This document shows, piece after piece, positions 45,492 through 57,500 of a stretch of DNA of 64,000 nucleotides. Source of the DNA: Crocinitomix algicola (GTDB lineage Bacteria; Bacteroidota; Bacteroidia; Flavobacteriales_D; Crocinitomicaceae); NCBI RefSeq assembly GCF_001661595.2, contig NZ_LYPF02000007.1, positions 62,001 through 126,000 of the forward strand. The letters are read 5' to 3'. Position 1 is the first letter of the stretch. Each line of letters begins with the position of its first letter. A program made the position numbers and the translations under genes. Below the pieces are notes generated by a model. The model saw only the letters and a program-made list of their open reading frames with translations, was not told the origin of the DNA and did not search any database.

Positions 45492-46874
45492 ATGTATAAA
45501 CAATATATTGAGGAAAATAAGGATCGGTTTTTAAATGAGCTTATAGACTTGTTAAAGATTCCGTCAATCAGCGCAGATTCTAGTTATGATGATGATGTCA
45601 AGAAAACTGCTGAGTTTTTGAAGACAAAATTCGAAGAATTAAATATGGATCGCGTCGAAATTATTCCTACAGATGGACATCCTGTTGTTTATGCTGAGAA
45701 GATTATTGATGACAAGCTACCTACTGTTTTAGTGTACGGTCATTATGATGTTCAGCCTGCAGATCCTCTGGAATTGTGGGATTCTGGGCCGTTTGAGCCA
45801 GTGATCAAAAAAACAGACATACATCCAGAAGGAGCCATTTTTGCACGTGGAGCTTGCGATGATAAAGGACAGATGTATATGCACATTAAGGCATTTGAAG
45901 CTATGATTAAAACTAATAGCTTAAATTGTAATGCTAAATTCATAATTGAAGGTGAAGAAGAGGTCGGTTCAGCCAACTTAGAGACTTTTATATCAACGTA
46001 TAAAGAGATGCTAAAGGCAGATGTTATTCTTGTATCCGATACAGGTATGTTGGCAAAAGATGTTCCTTCAATAACAACAGGTTTAAGAGGATTGAGTTAT
46101 GTAGAGGTTGAAGTAGTTGGTCCTAACAGAGATTTGCATTCAGGTTTGTATGGAGGTGCAGTCGCTAATCCAATAAATATTTTAGCTGATATGATAGCTT
46201 CTTTGCAGGATGAAAATAAACATATTACTATCCCTGGTTTTTACGATGATGTAATAGAAAGTACGGATGAAGAACGTGCTGAAATGGCAAAAGCACCATT
46301 TTCTGAGGAAAGTTATTGTGAAGCGATTGACATCAAGTCAACAGATGGAGAGAAAGGGTTTTCGACAATGGAAAGAGCTACAATTCGTCCTACATTGGAT
46401 GTGAATGGAATTTGGGGTGGTTATATCGGTGAAGGTGCAAAAACTGTTCTGCCTTCTAAGGCTAATGCTAAAATTTCGATGCGTTTAGTTCCTAATCAGG
46501 ATCCGAATAAAATTACAGACTTATTTAAGCAGCATTTTGAAGCAATTGCGCCGGATAGTGTTCGGGTGACAGTTACACCTCACCACGGTGGTGAACCTGC
46601 ATTAACACCAATTGATTCATTAGAATATAAGGCCGCAAGTCTAGCGGTTGAAGAAAGTTTTGGGAAGAAACCAATTCCAGTTAGAAGCGGTGGATCAATT
46701 CCTATAATATCAATGTTTGAAAAAGTGCTGGGTTTAAAAACAATTTTACTTGGTTTTGGTTTGGATTCAGATGCAATTCATTCACCTAACGAACATTACG
46801 GGTTGTTTAATTATTTTAAAGGAATTGAAACGATACCACTTTTTTACAAGCATTATGCTCAAATAAAGAAATAA
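45492..46874 (+). CDS. M20-family dipeptidase
   Basis: 460 residues, cytosolic, no signal peptide. A two-zinc exopeptidase fold. Metal ligands are in 'LVYGHYDVQPADP' and 'FARGACDDKGQMYM', the catalytic Glu pair is in 'IIEGEEEVGSANL', and 'VSDTGM' and 'LDSDAIHSPNEHYGL' are further ligands. Family members hydrolyse dipeptides or act as M20/M25/M40 aminoacyl-hydrolases. The stop overlaps the start of the next gene by one base. Confidence 0.94.
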   Translation: MYKQYIEENKDRFLNELIDLLKIPSISADSSYDDDVKKTAEFLKTKFEELNMDRVEIIPTDGHPVVYAEKIIDDKLPTVLVYGHYDVQPADPLELWDSGPFEPVIKKTDIHPEGAIFARGACDDKGQMYMHIKAFEAMIKTNSLNCNAKFIIEGEEEVGSANLETFISTYKEMLKADVILVSDTGMLAKDVPSITTGLRGLSYVEVEVVGPNRDLHSGLYGGAVANPINILADMIASLQDENKHITIPGFYDDVIESTDEERAEMAKAPFSEESYCEAIDIKSTDGEKGFSTMERATIRPTLDVNGIWGGYIGEGAKTVLPSKANAKISMRLVPNQDPNKITDLFKQHFEAIAPDSVRVTVTPHHGGEPALTPIDSLEYKAASLAVEESFGKKPIPVRSGGSIPIISMFEKVLGLKTILLGFGLDSDAIHSPNEHYGLFNYFKGIETIPLFYKHYAQIKK

Positions 46875-47347
46875 TGAAAAAGATATTCTTCTTGTTTTTA
46901 CTTGCGTTTAATTTAAATGCGAATGCAGGTTTTTTTTACCGTGATCTTGAGTTCATTGGGATGGAAAATTTTACGGTTGAAAAAAAAGGGGATAGAATTT
47001 ATGTTGGTTTCGATTATGTGATCAATAACCCAAATTGGTATGGTGTGGTGATTAAGCCATCACACCTTAATTTAACCATTGCTGGCGTAGATTGCGGTTC
47101 GGTTAAAATAGCTGAAAAGATTAAGATTAAACGAAAACGAGAAGGAAATTATCCCTTTGTTTTAATTGGGGATGCCTCTCGTTTTGTGAAAAGTGGTTTT
47201 TCTTCAATTTGGTCCTTAATGACGGGGCAAGGTGTTGATTTTACGCTAAAAGGAAAAATTAATGCTGGCGTTGCGGTTTACAAAAGAAAATGGCCGCTTG
47301 ATTATACGTATAAGATGTCTTTCGAAGAGTTCTTGTCTTTTTTCTAG
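46874..47347 (+). CDS. LEA type 2-like secreted protein
   Basis: 157 residues with a signal peptide (about 1-19, 'FLFLLAFNLNANA'). The remainder resembles the LEA_2/WHy beta-sandwich ('VGFDYVINNPNWYGVVIKPS', 'HLNLTIAGVDCGSVKIAEK', 'FTLKGKINAG'). In bacteria such proteins are small envelope or periplasmic proteins of unclear function. Translationally coupled to the M20 gene. Confidence 0.75.
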   Translation: MKKIFFLFLLAFNLNANAGFFYRDLEFIGMENFTVEKKGDRIYVGFDYVINNPNWYGVVIKPSHLNLTIAGVDCGSVKIAEKIKIKRKREGNYPFVLIGDASRFVKSGFSSIWSLMTGQGVDFTLKGKINAGVAVYKRKWPLDYTYKMSFEEFLSFF

Positions 47348-47424
47348 TTTTGGTGTTAATATCTTTCGAACGACCCTATTTTTTTCAATCTTTAAATCCT
47401 TAATTTTAGAAATATGTTCCCATT

Positions 47425-47451
47425 GTGGCAAAATCAAAATAATTCTGCCAC
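47425..47451. promoter_or_regulatory. Imperfect palindrome upstream of ddl, candidate operator
   Basis: GTGGCAAAATC (47425-47435) and AATTCTGCCAC (47441-47451) match in 9 of 11 positions around a five-base centre. It ends five bases before the -7 box, where a repressor or activator could act. Confidence 0.4.
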
Positions 47452-47456
47452 GAAAT

Positions 47457-47464
47457 TAATTTTG
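47457..47464 (+). promoter_or_regulatory. -7 box of ddl, near-leaderless
   Basis: TAATTTTG, a TAnnTTTG match, ends only four bases before the ATG at 47469, so the mRNA may begin at or next to the start codon. Confidence 0.55.
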
Positions 47465-47468
47465 AGAA

Positions 47469-48455
47469 ATGAAAAAGAGAATTGCAATAGTTTACGGAGG
47501 GTATTCATCTGAGTATCAAATATCTGAAAAGAGTGCTCGAATGATTTATGAACATGTGAATCGTAAAATGTATGAGCCTCTATTGGTTGAGATTTCTAAG
47601 AAAAGCTGGCACGTTAACCTGAAAGGAGGCGGTGTAGCACCGATTGATAAAAACACTTTTTCATATATTGTAGATGATCAAATTCTTGGTTTTGATATCG
47701 CTTTTATAACCATACATGGAACGCCAGGCGAAGATGGAAAACTGCAGTCTTATTTTGATATGATTGGTTTGAAATATATTAATTCAGACTCATTTGGCTC
47801 TGCCTTAACCTTTAATAAATGGGCATGCAATAGCTTCTTGAGAGCCTTTGGAATAGCGACGGCGAAAGCAATTTTAATTCGGGAAGGAAATAATCCTAAT
47901 ACTATTGAAATAGCGGATGAAATTGGTTTTCCTTGTTTTGTTAAACCAAATGGAGCGGGCTCAAGTTTTGGAATTTCCAAAGTGAATACACTAATGGAAA
48001 TGCCAGCTGCGATAGCAAAAGCTTTCGAAGAAGATAAAGAAGTGGTTATTGAGTCGTTTGTTAAAGGGCGTGAGATTACATGTGGGATTTATAAGAACAA
48101 AGCTGAAATTATACCGTTACCACCAACTGAAATTATTAGTAATAATGAATACTTTGATTTTGGAGCTAAATACAACGGTGAGTCACAGGAAATCACACCG
48201 GCAAATATTGACGCAGCTTTAATGACAGAAGTTCAAAATACGACAAAAGCAATCTTCAGACGGTTGGGACTAAAAGGAATCGCACGTATCGATTTTATAG
48301 TTTCCGAAGATAATATTCCTTTTTTAATTGAAGTGAATACAACACCGGGAATGTCCGAACAGAGTATAGTCCCCCAACAAGTTAGGGCAATGGGCAAAAC
48401 CTTGGAGCAAGTTTTTGATGAGGTGATTGAAGCTGCAATTAGCGAGTCAAATTAA
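47469..48455 (+). CDS. ddl: D-alanine--D-alanine ligase
   Basis: 328 residues. Ddl joins two D-alanines for the peptidoglycan peptide. ATP-grasp fold: N-terminal 'VYGGYSSEYQISEKSARMIY', central 'ITIHGTPGEDGKLQSYFDM', ATP-binding 'FVKPNGAGSSFGISKV' and 'VVIESFVKGREITCGIY', and C-terminal 'FLIEVNTTPGMSEQSIVPQQ'. The start is supported by the family alignment and by the closely placed promoter. Confidence 0.95.
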   Translation: MKKRIAIVYGGYSSEYQISEKSARMIYEHVNRKMYEPLLVEISKKSWHVNLKGGGVAPIDKNTFSYIVDDQILGFDIAFITIHGTPGEDGKLQSYFDMIGLKYINSDSFGSALTFNKWACNSFLRAFGIATAKAILIREGNNPNTIEIADEIGFPCFVKPNGAGSSFGISKVNTLMEMPAAIAKAFEEDKEVVIESFVKGREITCGIYKNKAEIIPLPPTEIISNNEYFDFGAKYNGESQEITPANIDAALMTEVQNTTKAIFRRLGLKGIARIDFIVSEDNIPFLIEVNTTPGMSEQSIVPQQVRAMGKTLEQVFDEVIEAAISESN

Positions 48456-48566
48456 GATTTAGAGACTTTATTCGGGAATCAACTGTTTTCATAAATGCCG
48501 ATTTTACTTCAAAATTAATACCTAACTTTAAGGCTCTTAAATTAGATTTTAATAAAGAAAATAAGC

Positions 48567-50615
48567 ATGAAATCATATCAAAATTATGTTTTAGGAGAAT
48601 GGGTGAGTGGTGAAGGTGTTGAAACGGAATTGTTTAACGCTATTTCAGGTGAGCAGATTGGAACCTGTTCTTCTGTTGGATTGAATTATGAGGAGATGAT
48701 GCATTACGCCAAGGAAAAAGGCGGAAAAGCACTCCGAAAAATGACTTTTCAACAACGGGGGTTGATGTTAAAAGAATTGGCTTTATTCCTACTTAAAAAT
48801 AAAAGAAAATACTATGAATTGAGTGCGGCAACCGGAGCAACAAGGGTAGATTCTTGGATAGATATTGAAGGGGGTATTGGGAATTTGTTTGCAAATGCTT
48901 CGTTAAGACGACAATTTCCTGATTTGCCTTATCATATAGATGGCGACGCAGTGCCACTTTCTAAAGGTGGCTCTTTTATTGGGCATCATATTATGGTTCC
49001 TAAAGATGGTGTTGCTATTCATATTAATGCTTTTAACTTCCCAATTTGGGGAATGCTAGAGAAAATTGCTGTGAATTTTTTGGCGGGTGTACCGGCAATC
49101 GTTAAGCCGTCTGAGTACACCTGTTACTTAACAGAATTGATGGTACGTGATATTATCGCGTCAAAAATACTTCCCGAAGGGGCTTTACAGCTTGTAGTAG
49201 GGTTAGGTCGTGGAATTATTGATTTTGTTGATAGTTCGGATGTCGTTACATTCACAGGGTCTGCTGCGACGGGTAAAATATTAAAATCTCTACCGCATAT
49301 CGTTGAACGCTCGGTATCTTTTAATTTGGAAGCCGATTCATTAAACGCTGCAATTTTAGGTAAAGATGCCATTCCAGGAACGGCAGAGTTTGATATCTTT
49401 ATAAAAGAGGTGCAAAAGGAGATTACGGTAAAAGCTGGACAGAAATGTACCTCTGTAAGACGAATAATCGTTCCGGAAGAACTTATCGATGACGTGCAAA
49501 ACGCACTTTCAAAACGACTGGCTAAAACCACAATTGGGGATCCTTCAGATAGGAGTGTAAGAATGGGGTCTCTAGCTACAAAATTGCAGGTTGAACGTGT
49601 AAGAGCCAATGTTGAATTATTGCAAAAGGAACAAGATATTGTTATTGGTGACCTGGATAATTTTAACGTTATCGGTGCCGATAAAGAGGCAGGTGCATTT
49701 TTCTCACCGATAGTATTTAGAAATGATGATCCTCACAATAAACAAGGTGTTCATAATATTGAGTGCTTTGGTCCTGTGTCAACAATTATGCCTTATAAAG
49801 ACTTAGATGATGCAATCGAAATCGCGAAGCTTGGTAAAGGGTCGTTGGTGTCTTCAATTGTTACAGCTGACGACAAAATAGCTACTGACTATGTGGTAAA
49901 TGCAGCAACAATGCACGGAAGAATTCTAGTGTTGAATGAAAGATGTGCAAAAGAAAGTACGGGACATGGTTCTCCAATGCCAATGCTAACCCATGGTGGT
50001 CCAGGGCGTGCTGGTGGAGGTGAAGAAATGGGAGGTAAACGAGGGGTCTTACATTATATGCAAAGAACTGCTGTTCAAGGGCATCCACAAACCATTACGG
50101 CAATAACTAAACAGTTCCAAGTTGGAGCGGATCAACCTGAAGCAAATCCACACGTTTTTAGACAATATTTTGAAGATTTAAATATAGGAGATACTGTATT
50201 TACACATAAGCACACGGTAACGGAGTCTGATATTACGAATTTTGCAAATGTAAGTGGAGATAATTTTTATGCACATGTAGATGATACTTCTTTAGAAGGT
50301 ACCATTTTTGAAAAGAGAGTCGCACACGGGTATTTTATTCTCTCAAAAGCGGCGGGTTTATTTGTTGAACCTCGCAAAGGACCTGTTTTGTTAAATTATG
50401 GGATAGATGAATGCAGATTTACTAAACCCGTCTATATTGGCACAACGATTGGCGTTCGTTTTACTGTGAAAGATAAAACGGATCAGGAAAAAAGAAATGA
50501 CTCGGATATTGCTAAAGGTATCGTTAGGTTTTTAGTAGATATATATGATGAAACTGGTGAAACTGTTGGAATAGCGACCATATTAACAATGGTTAAAAAA
50601 CGAAATCAAGAATAA
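48567..50615 (+). CDS. paaZ: PaaZ: oxepin-CoA hydrolase / 3-oxo-5,6-dehydrosuberyl-CoA semialdehyde dehydrogenase
   Basis: 682 residues. Bifunctional ring-opening enzyme of aerobic phenylacetyl-CoA breakdown. Residues about 1-520 are an aldehyde dehydrogenase domain: '[13 protein letters not shown]' contains the catalytic Glu and '[15 protein letters not shown]' the nucleophilic Cys. About 530-682 is a MaoC-like hydratase ('[20 protein letters not shown]', '[17 protein letters not shown]'). The length equals that of E. coli PaaZ (681). An enoyl-CoA hydratase gene follows after 15 bases; other paa genes are not in the window. Confidence 0.95.
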   Translation: MKSYQNYVLGEWVSGEGVETELFNAISGEQIGTCSSVGLNYEEMMHYAKEKGGKALRKMTFQQRGLMLKELALFLLKNKRKYYELSAATGATRVDSWIDIEGGIGNLFANASLRRQFPDLPYHIDGDAVPLSKGGSFIGHHIMVPKDGVAIHINAFNFPIWGMLEKIAVNFLAGVPAIVKPSEYTCYLTELMVRDIIASKILPEGALQLVVGLGRGIIDFVDSSDVVTFTGSAATGKILKSLPHIVERSVSFNLEADSLNAAILGKDAIPGTAEFDIFIKEVQKEITVKAGQKCTSVRRIIVPEELIDDVQNALSKRLAKTTIGDPSDRSVRMGSLATKLQVERVRANVELLQKEQDIVIGDLDNFNVIGADKEAGAFFSPIVFRNDDPHNKQGVHNIECFGPVSTIMPYKDLDDAIEIAKLGKGSLVSSIVTADDKIATDYVVNAATMHGRILVLNERCAKESTGHGSPMPMLTHGGPGRAGGGEEMGGKRGVLHYMQRTAVQGHPQTITAITKQFQVGADQPEANPHVFRQYFEDLNIGDTVFTHKHTVTESDITNFANVSGDNFYAHVDDTSLEGTIFEKRVAHGYFILSKAAGLFVEPRKGPVLLNYGIDECRFTKPVYIGTTIGVRFTVKDKTDQEKRNDSDIAKGIVRFLVDIYDETGETVGIATILTMVKKRNQE

Positions 50616-50630
50616 TAGAAAATAAGTATT

Positions 50631-51401
50631 ATGAGTGCAATTAATCAAGGACACGTTAAGTCAGAAATTAATGATAAAGGAATCGCAACGATAGAGTTTG
50701 GACATCCGTTGAGTAATTCCTTGCCTGGTAAAATATTAAATTTATTGGCAAAAACGATTACGGAAATGGCCGCTAAGAACGATGTAAAAGTTATCGTTTT
50801 AAAGTCGTCTGGAGATCGTGCTTTTTGTGCTGGTGCTAGTTTTGATGAGTTGATTTCAATTAAGGATCTTGAAACCGGTAAACAGTTTTTTTCTGGATTT
50901 GCAAATGTTATTAATGCTTGTCGTAAATCATCAAAATTAATTATAGGTCGTGTGCAAGGAAAAGCTGTAGGAGGTGGAGTTGGACTTGCCTCTGCTGTTG
51001 ACTATTGTTTAGCAACTAAGCATGCGGCAGTTAAATTATCTGAGTTGGCAATTGGTATTGGTCCTTTTGTAGTTGGACCTGCTGTTGAACGTAAGATCGG
51101 AATGTCTGCAATGTCGCAATTAACTATAAATGCAACCGAATGGAAATCTGCTGAGTGGGCGAGAGAAAAAGGGTTGTATGCGGATGTTTATGATTCAGTA
51201 GAGGAATTAGATGATGCTGTAAACATACTTGCGAATAAATTGGCAGAATCGAACCCTGAATCAATGAAATTGTTGAAGGGAATTTTCTGGGAAGGAACTG
51301 AAAAATGGGATAATCTTTTGAAAGTAAGGGCTGCAATGAGCGGTGAACTGGTTTTATCCGATTTTACAGTGAATGCCATTAATGCATTCAAAAAAAAGTA
51401 A
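50631..51401 (+). CDS. Enoyl-CoA hydratase/isomerase family protein
   Basis: 256 residues of the crotonase fold. The oxyanion-hole segments are 'GDRAFCAGASFDEL' and 'RVQGKAVGGGVGLASAVDYC'. The position after paaZ suggests a PaaF/PaaG-like step of phenylacetate degradation, though the exact reaction (hydratase or isomerase) cannot be told from the sequence. A terminator follows. Confidence 0.9.
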   Translation: MSAINQGHVKSEINDKGIATIEFGHPLSNSLPGKILNLLAKTITEMAAKNDVKVIVLKSSGDRAFCAGASFDELISIKDLETGKQFFSGFANVINACRKSSKLIIGRVQGKAVGGGVGLASAVDYCLATKHAAVKLSELAIGIGPFVVGPAVERKIGMSAMSQLTINATEWKSAEWAREKGLYADVYDSVEELDDAVNILANKLAESNPESMKLLKGIFWEGTEKWDNLLKVRAAMSGELVLSDFTVNAINAFKKK

Positions 51402-51422
51402 AAAAATAAACTTTTAATATAG

Positions 51423-51457
51423 TAGCCATCCAATAATTATGGGTGGCTATTTTTTTG
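51423..51457 (+). terminator. Terminator of the paaZ operon
   Basis: TAGCCATCC and GGGTGGCTA pair with one wobble around a nine-base loop and are followed by seven T residues. Confidence 0.88.
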
Positions 51458-51584
51458 TTTCATTTTGAGAAAAAATTCCCTAATTGGGACAACTATTTCT
51501 TTTTTAATTTTTGCTTAACTCCCAAGAAATAAGCGTTTTTATGGTTTGGTATGGTTTTAACATTTGAAAATCAAAACTAGACCT

Positions 51585-54500
51585 ATGATTAAATATATTT
51601 ACGCACTTTTAGCATTGCTATTATCTTTTTCCTCATTTTCTCAAGATGTAACAGCTTCTTATGAACTGACAGACGAAATTACAGTTTGTCAAGAAGAAGG
51701 TGTATTTCAAACTACGTTAATCAATTACACCGGGGGAGTCCTGGAAAATCCAATCATTCAAGTTGTTCTTCCTGAGGGCATTCTATACATACCCGAGAGT
51801 ATGTTTGAATTGACATCAAAAGGAGTAAGCCCTTTGGATGTTGCATCTAGCGAAAATTTGCAGTTTAGTTTAGATGATATTCCAGTTGGTGATAGCGTTA
51901 CTTTTAGGATAAAATATACAGCTAAAATCCCGGCTGTAAATTTCCAAAAATCAGGTGGCGTATTCAGAAATCAAGTCAATCTAATTCATGATGCCGGTGT
52001 AGAATTTAATGAGTCTGACAGCTATAATATTCTATTTCCAGCTTTAAACATAATTAATTTATCACCAACTAGTCAAACGGTCGTTAGCGGTGATACTACA
52101 ACGAGGTCTTATGAAGTCCTAAATGCTGGATTTGGCCGAACTGATGAGGTTTATATAGTCGACGTTTTCTCAGCAGGTGCTAGTTTGCTTGAGGTCAATG
52201 CAGGAACGTTAAGCGGTGATACCTTGTACCTCAATAGCGATGATTTTTTATCTGTGGGTAACGGGGATGGTTTTTTAGATCATACTGAATCAATAGTACT
52301 TACAGAAAAAATAGTGACTTCAAGCTGTGTTGATATTACTTCATCTTCGACGCTCAAAACATTCTGGGGTTGTGAAGATGAGTGGGATATATCTTCTAAT
52401 GTATACGCACATGTGAGTGTTGACTTTCAAAGTCCGAGTTTAACACTGACGGCTCTTAATCAAGCGGACGGTTGTTTTGGAGCTGATCTCGGCGATGAAC
52501 AAACATTAGTGATTGTGAATACTGGTGATGGTTATGCTTCAAATATAAGTTTAGATGTTTTTAAATCAAGCGGGGATGGAATGGATGAGACAATATATGC
52601 TAGGATAGAAGAAGCTTCTTTTAAAATTCGTGAGGGGTGGTTAAATAGTCCAGAGGAAATTACACCAGAATTAATTTATCCAACAACCGCCGATGATAGT
52701 TACGCTTGTTTGGGTGTAAGTCCAACAGGTAGAGTGATTTTAAATTTACCAAATATAGCTCCCGGCGATTCCTTGATAGTGACATGGGAAATGTTTTCGT
52801 GTTGTATTGACGTTTGTGAAAATTGGAAAATACAGGGTTGGAAAGCAATAGTTGATTACTCTGATATTTGTGAGTTTACTGATTATAATGGGAATGTTTT
52901 AGGTCAAGAAATTAATGAGCAATACATGACTGTTTTTACAGAGACTCCTACGGAAATTTCAAATGAATCTTTAGAAACTTATAATTTTACAATATCCTCT
53001 TTTAAAAACACCTTACCAAGCACCGGTAATTCAAGGTATATTGTAAGTTTTGAATTAGAAAATGGCTTAGTTTATGAATCCCTAGCGTTTACGAGTAATG
53101 GAGCTTTATGGGAACCAGAATCTATAACTTATACTGAAGAGGTAAATTTGGTTGAAGCTGTTTTCAATATTCCTGAGCCATTTATTCTTCCTAAAAGTGA
53201 AATTAATTTAACCTTGTCGGGTTTATGTGGTACACCTGGTTGGAAGGAAATTTCAATGTCTGTGGCATACGATGCCGACTATTCATGCGAATCAGATTGT
53301 TTAGTTCCTCTCATTTGTGATGAAGTGGTAACTACGCGTTTACATTGTCCATTGGTTGCATGTGAAGGGCTTTATTTTCATGATTTTGATGTGGAAAGAA
53401 TTAGTCTTGGATCTCCAGATAATGATGCCAATGGCATTGCTGATTTGACAGGTGAGATGGATCCAACTAAAATAAAATTAAATAGAGCAATGGTGGGTGA
53501 CACAATTCAAACGATTGCAACTGGTGTTGTGATGTCTGAATTGTTTGATACATGGGAGTTTGGTAGTCTAATGACAACCAATTCCCATGGTAATCATCTT
53601 GAGTATATTCAAACTACCGTGAAAGTCTATGATCAGAGTGAAGGAATTATTCATATAATTGATTTTACAGATGTGGAAACGACAATTTCCGGAGAATCTC
53701 AAACATTCAAATTCAATTTGTCAATAGACTATTTGAGTGCCATAAATCCCGATTTAAGTGCTTTGCTTTTTTCAAATGGAGATTCAATTATTGTAGTAAA
53801 TCAATATCAATTAATATCTTCAGTTGAAGATTTAATAGCAGAAACGCTTTGGGAGAATGATTTTTATTTGAGTGATGTTCCAGAGCCATCTGCAGAGGAT
53901 AAATTTCAATGTGATAACAAAGCTGCTCGTTCAACTTTTATTGGATACAGCTTTTTGAATGACTTTCCAAGTAATCATACCGTGCGTTCTTGCTCAAACA
54001 ATATCGTTCAAAATTTTGGAATGAGTATTGGTGACTGTTGTAACAATTATGCCGGAGGAAATTTGTTTCCATATGAATATAGATCATGGGGGAATTTAAA
54101 AGAAGTTAAAGTTGTTATTCCTGAAAACTATACCGTAGTTAATTCCTTTATTCGTCAATTCAGAACAAGAAAAACGAATTCTTCTGCAACTGAAACATTA
54201 TCATCGATTATACCTGATGCAATAAATGGCGACACGCTTTATTATAATATCGAAAATTATTATGCCGGAGGGGAGTTTTCTTATAGTGATGACGGGTTTT
54301 ATGGTTTAATTCGAATAGAACTAGCGCCGTCATGTGATGTGCCGCAAGATGTATTTCAACCTGTGAAATGGTATTTCAATTATCAAAAATCGAATGCAAT
54401 TGATGGAGAGGAAACGGATTATATAGATGCGTTAGACGATCAAATTCGATATTTGCCATCTGATTTAGAGTTGAGTTCAGCAAGTCCATGGGTGGATGCT

Positions 54501-57500
54501 AATCAAAAACGGGTTGAATGGAACGTTAAGGTGAAAAACGTGGCCAATGCTGATGCTGATTATACTTGGTTATTTGTAGACGCTCCAGAAAATATAACCA
54601 TCGTTGATGTTTATAATGAAAATTCGGGTGAATATCTTGATAAAGTTAATGGTTTATTTCTAGTAGGAACCGTTGAAGATTATAGTACAACAAACCTCAC
54701 GCTTTCGGCAGATATTGAGTCTTGCGATACTTTACTTTTTCAGGTATATACTGGTTCTGAATGTACAGGTTATCCTAGCTCTTTTGAAAGCTTCAATTGT
54801 AATATTACAGAATTAGATCTTTACGTCGAACCAAAACAAAGTGCATTTCAAGTTCGGTTGTTTTCAGACTTATTAGATGACGATGTCTGCAGTCCCCTTG
54901 TTCAAGTTGGTTTGGATATTACAAGTGTGAACATCGCGCATATGTATAACATGAATATTGCGGTTGCAGTTCCAGATACCAACAAAATTAAAGTTTTATC
55001 GGATAGCAGTTATTTTCAGTATAATATTTCCAATCCTTATTCAAGTATAGATGATCCAATTTACGATGAATTCAAGTATCAATATAATATTAATGATTAC
55101 GAGGCTTCTTTTGAAGAAGATGGAATTCCAGGTGCTTTAGATCTTGATAATAATCGATTCCGTTGGCGCACGACTGTGAGCTTAGAAGAAACATTTGTGA
55201 ATGGAGATTTTATTGAATTGGAAATTGGAGGTGAAAATGCTTGTGGTATTGAATTACCAGTAATTGAGTTAAACTATGATCCCAATACAAAATTCTTGAA
55301 AGATAATACAGCTGGACTACATGCCTTTGCTTCTAATACTTGGAGTTCGAGTTGGGGTGATTATGATGGCGATGGTTTTGATGATTTGTTTGTACCAAAT
55401 AAAGATGCTGACGCTCCTTCAGCTCTTTATCATAATAATGGAGATGGAACCATGACAAAAGTAGAAACCGGACCTATTGCTTCAGACTTAGGAGAGTCAG
55501 TTTCTGGAACTTGGGGTGATTATGATAATGATGGAGATTTAGATCTATTTGTGGCAAATAATACTTATGCTAAAAATAAACTTTATCAAAATCAAGGGGA
55601 TGGTACGTTTGTTTCAATTTCTGATGATCCAATCGTAGATTTAGGAGTTTACTCTCATTCTGCTAGTTGGGCAGATTATGATAGAGATGGTTACCTCGAT
55701 ATGGTTATTTCAGACATTCATCCAACACATTTTAATTTTTTATTTCGAAATAAAGGGGATGGATCTTTTGAACCTGTAACAGGGAGTGTGATTAACGAAA
55801 CAGCAAGCTCCGCTGTTGGTGTGAGTTGGGCAGATTATGACAACGATAATGATCCTGATTTATTTATCGCGAACACAAATGGGGAAAACAATAATTTGTA
55901 CAGAAATGACGGTGGTGTTTTTACTCAAATTACTGAAGGTGATGTGGTGAACGATGGTGGACATTCTATTGGCGGTACATGGGGTGACTATGACAATGAT
56001 GGAGATTTGGATTTGTTTGTGACAAATGCGAGAGATGTTGAACCCAATTATTTCTATGAAAATGATGGCGACGGAACTTTTACTAAAATTACAAGTGGAG
56101 TAGTCCTGGTGAATGTAGGGAATTCGCACGGAGCCTCATGGATTGATTATGATAATGATGGAGACCTTGATTTAATTGTCGCAAATGATCAAGGAAATAA
56201 AAACTTCTTATTTGCAAATAATGGAGATAAATCCTTTACAAAAATTGTAAATGCTATTTCTGAAGATGAATCTGATTCTTATGGTGCTTCATGGGCAGAT
56301 TATGATAATGATGGTGACTATGATTTACATATCTCTAATCACACTGAGGGTACAAATGATTTCTTTGTCAACGAAAAAGGGGCATGTAATAATTATTTTG
56401 CCGTAGAATTAAAAGGATGTAATTCTAACTTTACAGGTATTGGAGCCAAAGTTTCACTTAAAGCCACCATACTTGGTAAAGAAACTTGGCAGTTGCGAGA
56501 AATTAGTGCTCAAACCGGTGCAATTGGTGGGCAAAATTCTCTTAAAACTATCTTCGGTATTAACGATGCAAGTATTATCGATAGTGTTGTGGTTCAATGG
56601 CCTTCTGGTATGATTCAGGTAATGACCCTACAAACAGCTAATCAAACCATTGTAATAAATGAAGAATGTGGAGTTAAAGTTTGTGGGCAAGTTTTTTATG
56701 ATGAAAATGAAAATGGCGTTTTTGATGAGGAGGAGAAGGGTATAGCTTCTCAAACGATTAGTTTTAATGATGAAGATATCCTTGTTTATACGAATAGTGA
56801 TGGATATTATCAGACATACGTTAATTATGGAGATTATTTGATTGGTTGGGAAGAAGATGAGAGTTGGGTTCAAGAGACTCCTGCAGATGGTGGTAAACAT
56901 CTGGCGGCAATTTTGCCCGGGGAGTCTGAATATTGTGGATTTGACTTTGCTTTAAAACCAACCTGTTTTTCACCCGATTTAACATTGTCAGTTGGAACAA
57001 CAGCTTTTAGAAGAGGCTTGACGAATGATTTGACCGTAACTGTTTCAAATCATGGTGTAGCTGAAACTACTGTAAATCCAACGCTAGAATTGAGGTTTAC
57101 TGATAATGTTTACTTGTATGGAGACGATTGGTTGTCAATAACCGAAGAGGATGGGTACAGAACTTATACTCGATTAATTGAAAATTTAAATGGATTGTCT
57201 GATTCTACCTATGAATTCATCGATTCAGTTTCCGTTGATGCAACTTTAGACGAGGTTGTGGAATTTGAAGCTACAATAAGTACTGAGGAATTAGAATGTG
57301 ATGAAACAAACAATAACCGATCGGTTTTTGATGTTGTTGTCGGATCTGTTGACCCAAATGATAAATTAGTTTTGGTTAAAAATAAAGGTGTACGTCACCA
57401 AATGAGCTTGACGGATACCCTTCAATATACGATCCGTTTTCAAAATGTAGGTAACTATGCGGCCCGCCGTGTGTTCATTGTTGATACCTTATCGCAATGG

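Noticed and set aside
49124-49609. Minus-strand open frame of 161 codons
   Set aside because: Antisense to the aldehyde dehydrogenase part of paaZ, which is a full-length family match; no sign of a separate gene.
55350-56345. Possible tandem DNA repeat or CRISPR-like array
   Set aside because: The repetition is protein-coding (FG-GAP blades in one frame) with diverged codons, not identical repeats with spacers.
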